The notes beneath the pieces were generated by a model. It saw only the letters and a program-made list of their open reading frames with translations. It did no database searches and was not told the DNA's origin. DNA of 64,000 nt from JAPLIS01 sp963719415. GTDB taxonomy: Bacteria > Babelota > Babeliae > Babelales > Vermiphilaceae. Within the stretch, counting starts at the first letter, position 1, and every line of letters begins with the position of its first letter. The position numbers and the translations under genes are program-made. Below are positions 51,464 to 60,615 of this stretch, piece after piece. The stretch lies in assembly GCA_963719415.1 (NCBI GenBank), contig OY970383.1, forward strand, positions 930,001 to 994,000, given 5' to 3'.

Positions 51464-52040
51464 TTTTTTATTATTTCTATTACAAAGTCTTGGGTTGATA
51501 AATTATTGTTTTTTTTGATTGTATTTATTATTTTTTTTGATTGTAAAACAGCTGCTATACCAACTTTACCGTCAAAACAAATACATACACCATTATTTCT
51601 GGAGGAGGGAGGGAGTAGTAGACTAATGTATCAGCTACAATCATCTGAGATCGGCAATATTGAGATTGGTAGCATTAGGATAAAGCAAGATTTTTTTTAG
51701 TGGTGGCAAAATTGAAATAATTTTATTGCCAAAATTACTCATATTGGCAGGTAAATTGATAGTTAAATTGGCGGGTAAGTTAGTGTGTACATTGGTGCGT
51801 AAAGAGGTTGTTGAAATTATAAGATACATGTATAGAGAATAATGAATAGGACGCATTTTTTAGACCCTTATTTTTATGAGCATACAAATAATCCCGGTGA
51901 AAAATTTAGTCTATAAATAATAAAAATGCAAGATATTTTTTAAATAAATTTTTATATTTTTTTCAAATATAAAAACAATATTTTGTGTAGGCGCTAAGTT
52001 CAACAAAATTTGTGTCAGCATGTTATTGCTTAAAAGAATT
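51464..52040. other. 577-bp region without a firm gene
   Basis: AT-rich. On the plus strand, a frame from about 51455 to 51700 starts with a signal-like stretch (LLFFLIVFIIFFDC) but lacks an ATG. On the minus strand, 51641-51856 codes for repeats of NLPANL, from a short DNA repeat (GGTAAATTGATAGTTAAATTGGCGGGTAAGTT). Neither is convincing. Confidence 0.35.
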
Positions 52041-52098
52041 TTTGTTAGCCTGCTTAACAAGCGGGCTAACAAAAAACGGGCTCTGCTAGAACCCGTTT
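52041..52098 (-). terminator. Tandem terminators for the lon operon
   Basis: On the minus strand the first stem (52074-52080 with 52092-52098, AAACGGG/CCCGTTT) is followed by T6, then a second stem (52041-52050 with 52064-52073, TTTGTTAGCC/GGCTAACAAA) with a T-run. Double terminator after the gene ending at 52132. Confidence 0.75.
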
Positions 52099-52131
52099 AA
52101 ATAACTTGATGTGCAAGAATTTTTTTTGAGT

Positions 52132-52539
52132 TTATTCGTCTTTTTTTTGATTAAACGGTAATCGTGGTTTTATATATGACTGATAGATATAGACGATAAA
52201 TGAAAGAATAATAGCTGTATTGAGCGTTTCTAGCAGAGCAAATGGTTTTCCTTGTAGCCATCTGATAGCAAAAAGCATTAAAAAAAGGCCACATCCGGTA
52301 ACAAGAAGTCGGTATAAAAGATCACGCTTAAATAGGGGTGCTGCGCTTGTTCTGGAGTCCTGTTTTTGTATATAGAGGTCATATGCTATAGGGAACAAAA
52401 ATAAAACAATGGAACCTAAGTTAAAAAGGGCTCCTATAAAAGAAGGGAATGATCCCGCAATTCGTGTTAAAAGAAACCCACCAATAGCACAGGCTATGGT
52501 CATGAGAATAATAGGATTTTCAAATTTTTTTTTTGTCAT
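52132..52539 (-). CDS. Small membrane protein downstream of lon
   Basis: 135 residues, about four membrane segments (PIILMTIACAIGGFLLT, ALFNLGSIVLFLFPIAY, LLVTGCGLFLMLFAIRW, LNTAIILSFIVYIYQSY). No family recognised. 82 bases after the lon stop and before the double terminator, so co-transcribed with lon. Confidence 0.6.
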   Translation of the reverse strand: MTKKKFENPIILMTIACAIGGFLLTRIAGSFPSFIGALFNLGSIVLFLFPIAYDLYIQKQDSRTSAAPLFKRDLLYRLLVTGCGLFLMLFAIRWLQGKPFALLETLNTAIILSFIVYIYQSYIKPRLPFNQKKDE

Positions 52540-52621
52540 GATTCTCCTCTTTTATTAAATTTAATTTTATAAAAACTTGGTTTCATTAAAGGTGATTTTA
52601 TTAAATCTACATTCGTTTTTT

Positions 52622-54979
52622 CTATTTTTGCTTAATGGGTTTCACTGCATGCGCTAGGAGCACTCGTTCAATAACCTGATCGGCATGATCAACCCAAATG
52701 ATATTGATATCTCGCGTAATATCTTCAATGCCAATGATATCATTTTTGTTTTTATTAGGCAGAATAATATGTTGCATTTTATTTCGTTTTGCCGCTAATA
52801 TTTTTTCTTTGACTCCTCCAATAGGCATTATATCTCCACGTAAGTTCAATTCTCCCGTCATTGCGTATTGGGCATTAATTGGGCGTTTGGTAAAAGCAGA
52901 AAGAATAGCCGTTAACATGGTGATCCCTGCCGAAGGACCGTCTTTTGGTGTTGCGCCCGCAGGAACATGAATATGGAGATCGTGAGATGTAAACGCGTTA
53001 TTATTAATGCCAAATGTTTTGGCATGCATGCGAGCATAGCTTATTGCTGCTTGTGCTGATTCTTTCATAACATCACCGAGTTGCCCTGTGAGAGTTAGCT
53101 TTCCCTTTCCTGGCATAAGAGCAGCTTCTATTTTAAGAATTTCCCCCCCATAGCTTGTCCATGCTAATCCATTTGAAATACCAATTTTATTCTGATGAGT
53201 AGTCTCATTCTCCAAGAATCGGCGTGGCCCTAGGTAGGTATCGATATTTTTGGGAGTTACCATAATAAGTATCTTTTTTTCAACAAGAATGCGAGCTGCC
53301 TTTGAGCATAGCTTGCTGATTGTTCTTTCTAGCTGTCTAACACCTGATTCTCGTGTATATTGAGCAATAATTTCTTTTAAAACTGGTTCGGTTACTTTAA
53401 AATTTCTACCTTCCAACCCAGCATTAAAGATTGCTTTGTTCACGAGATGTTTTTTTGCAATATTGATTTTTTCTTCGATGGTATACCCCGAAAGTTCAAT
53501 AATTTCCATACGATCTCGCAATGGGTCAGAAATGGTCGAAAGTGAATTTGCAGTTGCTATAAACATTACTTGAGAAAGATCAAATGGTACGCCAAGATAA
53601 TTATCATAAAAAGTTTTATTCTGTTGAGGATCAAGTACTTCTAGCATAGCGGCAGATGGATCTCCACGAAAATCTGATCCTATTTTATCGAGCTCATCAA
53701 CAATGATCACTGGATTGCAACTACCCGCTTTTTTCATTGCTTGGATGAATCTTCCTGGCATAGAACCCACATAGGTTCTTCTGTGACCACGGATTTCAGA
53801 TTCATCTTTAACGCCGCCCAGGGATATACGGCTATATTTTCTATTTAAGCTTTTGGCGATTGATTTGCCAAGGGATGTTTTTCCGGTTCCTGGAGGCCCT
53901 ACAAAGCATAATATGGGGGCATATCCTCCGTTTTTAAGATTTCTTATCGAGATAAATTCAAGAATTCTATCTTTAATCTCTCTAAGACCAAAATGATCTT
54001 CGTCTAGAATCTGCTGAGCATGTTTAATATCAAGATTTTCTTCCGTAGAAACGCCCCAGGGAAGTGCAAAAATCCATTCTAAATAGTTACGCGTAACTGT
54101 TGCCTCCAGGGAATCGGCAGCTGTCCGTTCAAGGCGATCAATTTGACGTATTATTTCTTGTTTCGTTGTTTCAGGTAGAGAAATAGTGAGTAATTTTTTA
54201 CGCATATCTTCTATGTCACGCGTATCATCTTCACCGAGCTCTTGTTTGATTGCTTTTAATTGTTCTCGTAGATAAAATTCTTTTTGTGATTTGTTCATCG
54301 ATTCTCGAGCACTATTTTTAATTTTTTCTTGTACTTCAGCAACTTCTATCTCTCGACTTAAATGAGCATAGAGCATCTGGAGAAAGCTTTTTTTTGTTGT
54401 TAATTCAAGCATGCTTTGTGCTTGTTCAACGGTGAGGCTGAGATGAGATAATACAAAATCTGCAACTTTATCGGCATCTTGTATTTTTGAGAGTATTATA
54501 TGAAAATCAGGACTAAATTTATTTTGGGTTAACGCTATTTTTTCAGCAATAGATTTAATATTTTTTATCTGCGCAAGAATTTCAATTTCATCTCCCTCTT
54601 CGAGGGAAACCTCTTCCACGGTAGCCTGTAAAGTCTCATTTTGTGCATTGATATGTGTTACTCGTGCTCTGCTTAATCCCTGAATTAAAATTTTGATGCC
54701 ACCTTCAGGTATTTTGATTACTCGCATAATTGATGCTATTGTCCCTACTTCATATAAATCGTTTGTGCCTATAGCTCCTTGTTGATCAACTTGATTACGT
54801 GCTGCAAGAAGCAATACTCTTTTTGATGTTTCTAGTGATTTATTAATGCCATTGATTATTTTTGTATCAAGTACTAATAATGGTACAATCATCAATGGGA
54901 ATACTACCACATCCATGGTCGGTATAATTGGTAATATTTCAGGCATGGTTTCCTGCTTTTTGTGCAATAATGTTTTCAT
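52622..54979 (-). CDS. lon: ATP-dependent protease Lon
   Basis: 785 residues from ATG 54979 (AGGGGGCGGGAC just upstream is the ribosome-binding site; 14 more codons could be read from 55021). Degrades misfolded and short-lived regulatory proteins. LonN domain residues 10-200 (PTMDVVVFPLMIVPLLV), then AAA+ with Walker A GPPGTGKTSLGKSIA and RRTYVGSMPGRFIQ, then the protease domain with catalytic Ser in PKDGPSAGITM and Lys in GGVKEKILAAKRN. Normal bacterial length. Confidence 0.97.
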   Translation of the reverse strand: MKTLLHKKQETMPEILPIIPTMDVVVFPLMIVPLLVLDTKIINGINKSLETSKRVLLLAARNQVDQQGAIGTNDLYEVGTIASIMRVIKIPEGGIKILIQGLSRARVTHINAQNETLQATVEEVSLEEGDEIEILAQIKNIKSIAEKIALTQNKFSPDFHIILSKIQDADKVADFVLSHLSLTVEQAQSMLELTTKKSFLQMLYAHLSREIEVAEVQEKIKNSARESMNKSQKEFYLREQLKAIKQELGEDDTRDIEDMRKKLLTISLPETTKQEIIRQIDRLERTAADSLEATVTRNYLEWIFALPWGVSTEENLDIKHAQQILDEDHFGLREIKDRILEFISIRNLKNGGYAPILCFVGPPGTGKTSLGKSIAKSLNRKYSRISLGGVKDESEIRGHRRTYVGSMPGRFIQAMKKAGSCNPVIIVDELDKIGSDFRGDPSAAMLEVLDPQQNKTFYDNYLGVPFDLSQVMFIATANSLSTISDPLRDRMEIIELSGYTIEEKINIAKKHLVNKAIFNAGLEGRNFKVTEPVLKEIIAQYTRESGVRQLERTISKLCSKAARILVEKKILIMVTPKNIDTYLGPRRFLENETTHQNKIGISNGLAWTSYGGEILKIEAALMPGKGKLTLTGQLGDVMKESAQAAISYARMHAKTFGINNNAFTSHDLHIHVPAGATPKDGPSAGITMLTAILSAFTKRPINAQYAMTGELNLRGDIMPIGGVKEKILAAKRNKMQHIILPNKNKNDIIGIEDITRDINIIWVDHADQVIERVLLAHAVKPIKQK

Positions 54980-55212
54980 GTCCCGCCCCCTGTTTTTGAG
55001 ACTTATAATCAAGCACCGCACTACTCTGACTTATCATTTAGTTTAAAAAAAAGATTCTTTATAAAACAATAACTATTTCTATTTTTGATAAAAATTCTTT
55101 TAGTTAGGCTATTGTGATAAACTTTATATGTTCGATATATGTTGGATTGGATTTTTGTTAATTGAGTAAAGTTTTCGTTAATTAATTTTTTGATAATTCA
55201 GGAGAAACAGTC

Positions 55213-55968
55213 ATGAATAATGCAGATCTAACGATAGAAAAAGTAGAAAAATTTTTTTTAATGCCATCTCATAAACCAACAGTAGCACATAAATCAGCAG
55301 TAATAGCTAGGCCAACGGTATCAAATACCTTAACACAGGCACATAAAACACCTATTTTTCACTCTATTTCTATGCAATTTTTACAAAACAGTTCTTATGC
55401 TATCACGGGCGTATCGGGTACAGGAAAGTCGACGCTGATACATCTGCTTGCAGGGATAGAAATACCTGATGCGGGAGCTGTTTTTTGTAATGGAGTGAAT
55501 GTTAATCAATTACAAGCTTCGTTGCGTACTCGCTTTTTAAATCAGACTATAGGATTATTATTTCAAAAGCCATATCTTATAGCAGAACTTTCTGTTGTTG
55601 AAAATGTTATAATTCCCGGTCTTATTATTGGTAAAAATAACAGAGAGTCTTTAGAGATAGCAAGAGATCTTCTTGTTTTTTTAGGACTTGAAGGTAAATT
55701 GCAGAGTAGGCCATCATCACTTTCTGGTGGGCAGCAGCAACGGGTTGCTTTAGCGCGAGCGCTTTTTAACAAACCCTCTTTTTTATTAGCTGATGAGCCA
55801 ACTGGATCTCTCGATCCAAAAACAGCGAAAGAAATTGTTAGTTTTTTACAGCTTTGTCAGAAAAAATGGGGAATGGGGCTTATAATTAGTACGCATGATA
55901 TGCATTTGGCTGAATCAATGGATTATATCTACGAAATTAAAGATGGTCAATTACAGAGTAAGAAATAG
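55213..55968 (+). CDS. ABC transporter ATP-binding protein, LolD/MacB-like
   Basis: 251 residues. Walker A GVSGTGKSTLIHLLAG, Q-loop LFQKPYLI, signature LSGGQQQRVALARAL, Walker B FLLADEPTG, D-loop SLD, and switch His in ISTHDM. LLFQKPYLIAELSVVENVIIPGLI is typical of the LolD/MacB group that serves the outer membrane or lipoprotein release. About 45 N-terminal residues are extra, and no permease gene is adjacent, so the partner is elsewhere. Divergent from lon. Confidence 0.88.
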   Translation: MNNADLTIEKVEKFFLMPSHKPTVAHKSAVIARPTVSNTLTQAHKTPIFHSISMQFLQNSSYAITGVSGTGKSTLIHLLAGIEIPDAGAVFCNGVNVNQLQASLRTRFLNQTIGLLFQKPYLIAELSVVENVIIPGLIIGKNNRESLEIARDLLVFLGLEGKLQSRPSSLSGGQQQRVALARALFNKPSFLLADEPTGSLDPKTAKEIVSFLQLCQKKWGMGLIISTHDMHLAESMDYIYEIKDGQLQSKK

Positions 55969-55977
55969 AGAAAGTAG

Positions 55978-56029
55978 AAAATACTCAGGCAAGATCATAT
56001 TTTTTATTTTGATCTTGCCTGAGTATTTT
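55978..56029 (+). terminator. Terminator after the ABC ATPase
   Basis: Perfect 20-bp inverted repeat (55978-55997 with 56010-56029), 12-base loop, 9 bases after the stop at 55968. Confidence 0.85.
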
Positions 56030-56083
56030 GAAGTCTTAGGCGTTTTAAGTTGGTTTTTTTGGGGAAAGGGTATATCAATAATT

Positions 56084-56611
56084 CTAGGCAATAAGATCAT
56101 GATCCCAAGGGGCGAAGCCTGTTTTAAGTACTATTCTCATATGTTCGTTTATTTCATCGTAATCGAAACCAAGTTTTTGACGACTTTTAAAGGCGATATT
56201 TAGCTGAGTATGATATTGTTTATATATTTTTTCGGCAGTTTCAACGGGGATATTATTTTTGCCCTTGCGTGAATTAAGAACCACTTTCCAGCTGTTATTG
56301 GTGAAGGTGTAGAGCTTTTCGATCTGTTTATCAGCAGTTTTTTTGACTTTTCGGCGTTCTCTATTTTCAATAAGAGCATTTCTAATACTTTCAACAAGTT
56401 TATCTTTAACAAATATATTTTCACTAAAATTATCTTCACTTTCAGCATGTTTTTCTGGAAAACGTTGCTTTTTTTGATCATGAAGTTTTTTTCTTTTAAC
56501 TCGTTTTTTCGATTGAGAAAAAAGGGATAGGGGTTCTTTTTTTGCCGCGACTAAAGGGTTTAAAGAAGTTGTAAGAAAGAGGAGTACGAGCACAGTTTTT
56601 GTGGCGTTCAT
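56084..56611 (-). CDS. Hypothetical secreted basic protein
   Basis: 175 residues. Signal peptide TVLVLLFLTTSLNPLVAA. Mature part very basic (KKRVKRKKLHDQKKQRF), then mixed helical (ENREIRKVKKT-type text), ending GFAPWDHDLIA. Not recognised; likely exported, possibly nucleic acid-binding by charge. Confidence 0.6.
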   Translation of the reverse strand: MNATKTVLVLLFLTTSLNPLVAAKKEPLSLFSQSKKRVKRKKLHDQKKQRFPEKHAESEDNFSENIFVKDKLVESIRNALIENRERRKVKKTADKQIEKLYTFTNNSWKVVLNSRKGKNNIPVETAEKIYKQYHTQLNIAFKSRQKLGFDYDEINEHMRIVLKTGFAPWDHDLIA

Positions 56612-56753
56612 GAAAATTCTCTTTTTTTATTGGTTTGTGTTTTGCTTCGTAGTTTAGGCTATTTTATTTCTGAATTGTTTAAGTACATGAGTGTTAGAGT
56701 ATATGCGTATATATATTGCTTATATAGATCTGTTAAATTTAATAGTATTGGTT

Positions 56754-58055
56754 TTACTGTTTAGCGGGACGATACCAGAAGAAATAGAGCGGTAGGGCGC
56801 TAACTACAAATAGGCTCGCTATTAAGATCATATTTATTGTCTGATTATACAATATCCAGCAGCAAAAAATGATGGCGACAAGACCGAAAGTCCATTGCCA
56901 AAGTAGAGAGCCTGTACTGATTTGCCAAATTTTTTGTTGTTGAGCAAGTAACTTTAAAAATCCGAAAGCACAGATAAGATAGACAAAAAGAAATGCGGTG
57001 ACTGATACATCGATAATATAAATGATCTGATTGGTAAGATTAGCATCCATAGTGAGCACTAACAATGGCACTATTCCTAAACAACTTATTAAAAGCCCGT
57101 ATACGGGAACATCATTACTATTTTTGTGCATAAAAAAACGAGGCAAAAAGCCATCGTTTGCTAACCCTAGGGCAACTTGGCTGCTGGTGAGTATCCAGGC
57201 ATTAAGTGTACCAATAAGGCCGATAGAAGCCAAAAAAGAGACGATAAGATACCAATTGTTTCCAAACATATATTGAGCAGCATCGGCATAAGGAGCTTTT
57301 GAAAGCATCAAGATATTTCCTGGGATAAGCCCCATAATAGTAATGGTATTTAATAAATATAAAAGAGCCACCGTAAGTGTACCCAGAATCACCGCTTTAG
57401 GTATTGTTTTTGTTGGATTTTCAACTGATTCTGCTGAAGCTGTTGCTGCTTCTAATCCAATAAAACCCCATAAAATAAGTAGTGCAGTTCGAGATGCAGC
57501 ATAGGATAAAGAGAGATTGGCAACTGAAGTATCAGTGATAATATTCGTAGCTTTAAAGAAGAAAATGGCAATAAACGGTATGATAAGAATTAAAAGGCAT
57601 TTTATAAAAGTTAAAAATATTTCTACTGCCCCAGCAATTTTTACTCCTTTTAGGTTTAACCAGATAATAGCTAATAAAAGTAACATTTGTAACCCACAAT
57701 AAATAGAGGGATCTTGATCGCCGATAAGGGGCGTTATATAGCTGGTGCATGCAATAATAACGGCAGTTGTGCTGAACCATGATATTACCCAATATGTCCA
57801 GCCGGTAAAAAAGGCGGTAAAAGCGCCGAATGCTTTATGTGCGTATACATGTGGCCCTCCTGTTTCTGGGTACCAGGTACAAAGAGTTGCAAAAACGAGA
57901 GCTAATGCTATAGCTCCAGAACTTGCGATAGCCCAGCCAAGTATGCCACAGTAACCATAAGGGGCAATAGCTGCGGGAAGATTAAGGACACCAGAGCCTA
58001 TTTGACTTGCAGTAACAAGGGCAAAGACTGCCCAAAACCCCATTTTTTGTGACAT
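56754..58055 (-). CDS. APC-family amino acid permease/antiporter
   Basis: 433 residues, 12 membrane segments. Start GFWAVFALVTASQIGSGVLNLPAAIAPYG is the conserved TM1 unwound region (GSGVxxLP), followed by YPETGGPHVYAHKAFG. LILWGFIGLEAATASAESVENPTKTIPKA in the middle is the family's E-rich loop. Resembles the AdiC/PotE group of basic amino-acid or polyamine antiporters; substrate cannot be assigned. Fits an organism that takes amino acids from its host. Confidence 0.88.
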   Translation of the reverse strand: MSQKMGFWAVFALVTASQIGSGVLNLPAAIAPYGYCGILGWAIASSGAIALALVFATLCTWYPETGGPHVYAHKAFGAFTAFFTGWTYWVISWFSTTAVIIACTSYITPLIGDQDPSIYCGLQMLLLLAIIWLNLKGVKIAGAVEIFLTFIKCLLILIIPFIAIFFFKATNIITDTSVANLSLSYAASRTALLILWGFIGLEAATASAESVENPTKTIPKAVILGTLTVALLYLLNTITIMGLIPGNILMLSKAPYADAAQYMFGNNWYLIVSFLASIGLIGTLNAWILTSSQVALGLANDGFLPRFFMHKNSNDVPVYGLLISCLGIVPLLVLTMDANLTNQIIYIIDVSVTAFLFVYLICAFGFLKLLAQQQKIWQISTGSLLWQWTFGLVAIIFCCWILYNQTINMILIASLFVVSALPLYFFWYRPAKQ

Positions 58056-58223
58056 ATTTTTCTTTTTCTTTTTAACTAATATTATTATATTTTTATAATA
58101 TATTTATTTTACTAAAATGGTGATTAAAAAAATAGAGGCAATCGTATCTAAATAGTTTCAATTTTACTATATAACATACGTTAAGTATGTAAAGATGGTC
58201 TTGAGCTCAAGTGTTTATATGTT

Positions 58224-58538
58224 TATTTTATAGGATCATTAGTAGGGCTTTCAGATCGTTATACGGTACAATCTAATCGAGAATCAGGCGATGGACGGTA
58301 TGATATTATGCTCATGCCAAGGAACAAGTAAGATCCTGGTATTTTAATAGAGTTTAAAAAAGCAAAAGATAGAAAGCAAACGACGCTTGCAGCAGCGGCT
58401 AAAAAAGCTTTACAGCATATAAAAACTCTCGATTATGCAACACAACTAAAAACTTTTGAGTATGCTGGTTCTATTTTATGTTATGGTATTGCGGTGTATG
58501 GCAAGCATCTTGTGGTAAACAGGGAAAAAATAAAATAG
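58224..58538 (+). pseudogene. Fragment of a PD-(D/E)XK nuclease-superfamily protein (DUF1703-like)
   Basis: Plus strand, one frame: YTVQSNRESGDGRYDIMLMP, then a stop (TAA at about 58329), then GILIEFKKAKDRKQ, LAAAAKKALQHIKTLDY, and ILCYGIAVYGKHLVV. This is the C-terminal nuclease part that follows an AAA-ATPase-like domain in the DUF1703/AAA-ATPase-like family, with the D-x(n)-ExK catalytic pattern (GRYDIML ... IEFKK). The N-terminal ATPase is missing and one in-frame stop lies in the middle, so a dead remnant. No start codon seen. Confidence 0.75.
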
Positions 58539-58583
58539 AAATTAGACTTTAACTCGTACAGGGGTTTTAGTATTTAATTTTTT

Positions 58584-59543
58584 TTAAAAAGCCAGTGTTG
58601 GATACGTATTTTGACCCATATAATCTATAACAATAGCTGAAATGCTGTTTGGTAATTTTTCAGTTATAAGAGCTTTAAGCGGCTTTTTTTCTATTTGTTC
58701 CATGTGTTGATTGAATGCTTTTCGTGACATAGATAGTGCAAGATTAGGGAATGCAGCTTGAGCGCGCTTTACGTCATCAATAATTTGATTAAAGCAAGGC
58801 TCTAGATTATGAGCTTTTTTTCTCAAGCAATTAATAGGTCGGTTTCTTTTTTTATCTCGAATATTGAGTTGTTTTAACGACCACCAGAGGAGTGTAGCAG
58901 CTTTTTTAGAAAAATTGTTTTCTTTTTTTTTCTTTGCAGTCAAGCATAAGTAATGAAGGGGGGTGCGGTTAGCACCATCTAGTGATAGGGGATTAGCTTG
59001 AGTATTGTTACATAATAGCTCTATTGCTTTAAGAGAATAATGCAATCCACAAGCAAAATGGAGAGCTTGTGCGTATTCAGTTCTAATGCGATCAACAGCT
59101 TTAAAACTACCAAAAGATATGAAATTAGTTGCTTGAACATGAGCATCAGCGCCAGCGTTCAAAAGCAATTGTATTGCTTCAAAAGAGCGAGCATAAGATA
59201 TGGCAGTTGCTCCGCTTGTTGGACCAGCTTCATGTACCGATGCTCCATATTTTAAACAAGCTTCAATGAGTGGAATATTGTCGTATATGCATGCCTTATT
59301 TAATACATAGCCCGGATTAGCACACGCAATAATGAGAGTTACTGCTTCTTGTGTTGCTTTTTGATCCCATCTATGATCGCGAGAGTTTTTACATAGTTTA
59401 TTTAATTCTTCGGTCAATTGATTGTCGTATTTTGTTTTATCCGAAGTTTTGCATTCTTGCGCAGCAAATAGATTGGTTATGGTAAATAGGCTAGTAAATA
59501 GAATAGCTATCGTTAGTTTGCTGAGAGTGGCAATATGCTTCAT
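58584..59543 (-). CDS. Secreted ankyrin-repeat protein, family II
   Basis: 319 residues. Signal peptide LTIAILFTSLFTITNLFAA, then YDNQLTEELNKLCKN, ankyrin repeats (IPLIEACLKYGASVHEAGP, AIQLLLNAGADAHVQ, TPLHYLCLTAKKK), and the shared C-terminal half: AATLLWWSLKQLNIRDKK, DVKRAQAAFP, LSMSRKAFNQHM, and TEKLPNSISAIVIDYMGQN. Closely related to the genes at 40662 and 60616. Possible host-directed effector (inference). Confidence 0.82.
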   Translation of the reverse strand: MKHIATLSKLTIAILFTSLFTITNLFAAQECKTSDKTKYDNQLTEELNKLCKNSRDHRWDQKATQEAVTLIIACANPGYVLNKACIYDNIPLIEACLKYGASVHEAGPTSGATAISYARSFEAIQLLLNAGADAHVQATNFISFGSFKAVDRIRTEYAQALHFACGLHYSLKAIELLCNNTQANPLSLDGANRTPLHYLCLTAKKKKENNFSKKAATLLWWSLKQLNIRDKKRNRPINCLRKKAHNLEPCFNQIIDDVKRAQAAFPNLALSMSRKAFNQHMEQIEKKPLKALITEKLPNSISAIVIDYMGQNTYPTLAF

Positions 59544-59656
59544 GTTGTTATACCAATATAATTTTTGCTTTAATTACTACAATTTTTACCCAAACAATAT
59601 AGGTTTCTCTTTTATGGCAAAAACATCTTACTAAAACTACTTTCTTTGTCAAAATA

Positions 59657-59898
59657 ACGTGAGCTCGGTCTAAACGATCAGTATTTTAAAGCTTTTTTGT
59701 AAATTAGATGTTTCTGTAAAGCAGGGTATAATTCTGTGTGGCCCCTCTTTACCCACCTATGCCAATACCCCGGTCTTGCGTCCGGGGACCCCAGAATAGC
59801 CGGCAGGACCCCGAATTGGGGCCATACAGAGAAAGTTTTAGTGCGCTGTAAAACGAGTATCCAAGCTATTTTACGACCTTCTTACGTCGAGTTCACGT
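59657..59898. mobile_element. MITE-like repeat, copy 2 (242 bp)
   Basis: Ends ACGTGAGCTCG and CGAGTTCACGT are 11-bp inverted repeats. Flanked by AAAATA on both sides (59651-59656 and 59899-59904), a 6-bp target duplication. Outer arms match 22983-23193 in direct orientation. The GC-rich centre (59734-59829) is bounded by inverted CTGTRTGGCCCC repeats and is in opposite orientation compared with copy 1. No transposase inside. Confidence 0.8.
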
Positions 59899-60040
59899 AA
59901 AATAACAAAAGAGAATATATTGACTTTGCTTAGGCGATGAGGGTAGAACCAGAAATAGAGGTAAAAGAGTATATATTTTATAACTTTTTTACTTTTTTTT
60001 TATTTACTTATTTTTTTTATTTAGTGGGGGGCGCCTTTTT

Positions 60041-60529
60041 ATGAAATTACGTTTGATTGTCTTATTTACTGTTTGCTTTATTGCGGGCAATTTATTTGCT
60101 GCTGGTGAATATACTATTACGGCTCATGATGGTGATGGCTCTGGAGTAGAAGCTTTTTTTGATGCTCCTGTTCGTGCGCGAGCACGGCTTGCTCGTACAG
60201 CTGCTCATCTGGCCGTTTCTATTGTTCCTACCTCTGTGGCCAATCTCACTCTTTCTATTTCTCCCGATATTGATTTTGATGTTATTAGCACTGATTCTAG
60301 CGCTCAATCTGCTTTTTCCTTAGCCGCTCGTCATTTGGCTGCTGATATTAATACGGTTGCTGTTTTTGCTCGTCTTGGTGGTTCTGTTGTTTCGGTTGCG
60401 TATAATATTGATACTGCTTTTGCTGCTTATCACCTCGCAGTAGCTCGCATAGTCGCTCGTGCTGCTGCTCATAACCGTAAAGATAATAATGATGAAGTTG
60501 TTATTCCTGGCGTTATTTCTAGACATTAA
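60041..60529 (+). CDS. Alanine-rich small secreted protein
   Basis: 162 residues. Signal peptide RLIVLFTVCFIAGNLFAA, then an Ala/Val/Arg/Asp-rich low-complexity body with repeated AARHLA/AARAAAH and AVARIVA segments. The signal start MKLRLIV also begins the gene at 61813 (MKLRLIIVSSFCFIA), so they look related. No domain recognised. GGGGGGCG near the ATG is a plausible ribosome-binding site. Confidence 0.6.
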   Translation: MKLRLIVLFTVCFIAGNLFAAGEYTITAHDGDGSGVEAFFDAPVRARARLARTAAHLAVSIVPTSVANLTLSISPDIDFDVISTDSSAQSAFSLAARHLAADINTVAVFARLGGSVVSVAYNIDTAFAAYHLAVARIVARAAAHNRKDNNDEVVIPGVISRH

Positions 60530-60615
60530 TTTTAGCGAGATATCTGGTGTACAGTATATAAAAAGTAGCTTATTATCAATCAAATAGGTGCGTTTTTTTA
60601 TGAGATATAATTAAT

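Noticed and set aside
51455..51700. 81-codon plus-strand frame with a signal-like start
   Set aside because: Lacks an ATG, starts in the end of the neighbouring gene, and has no recognisable family.
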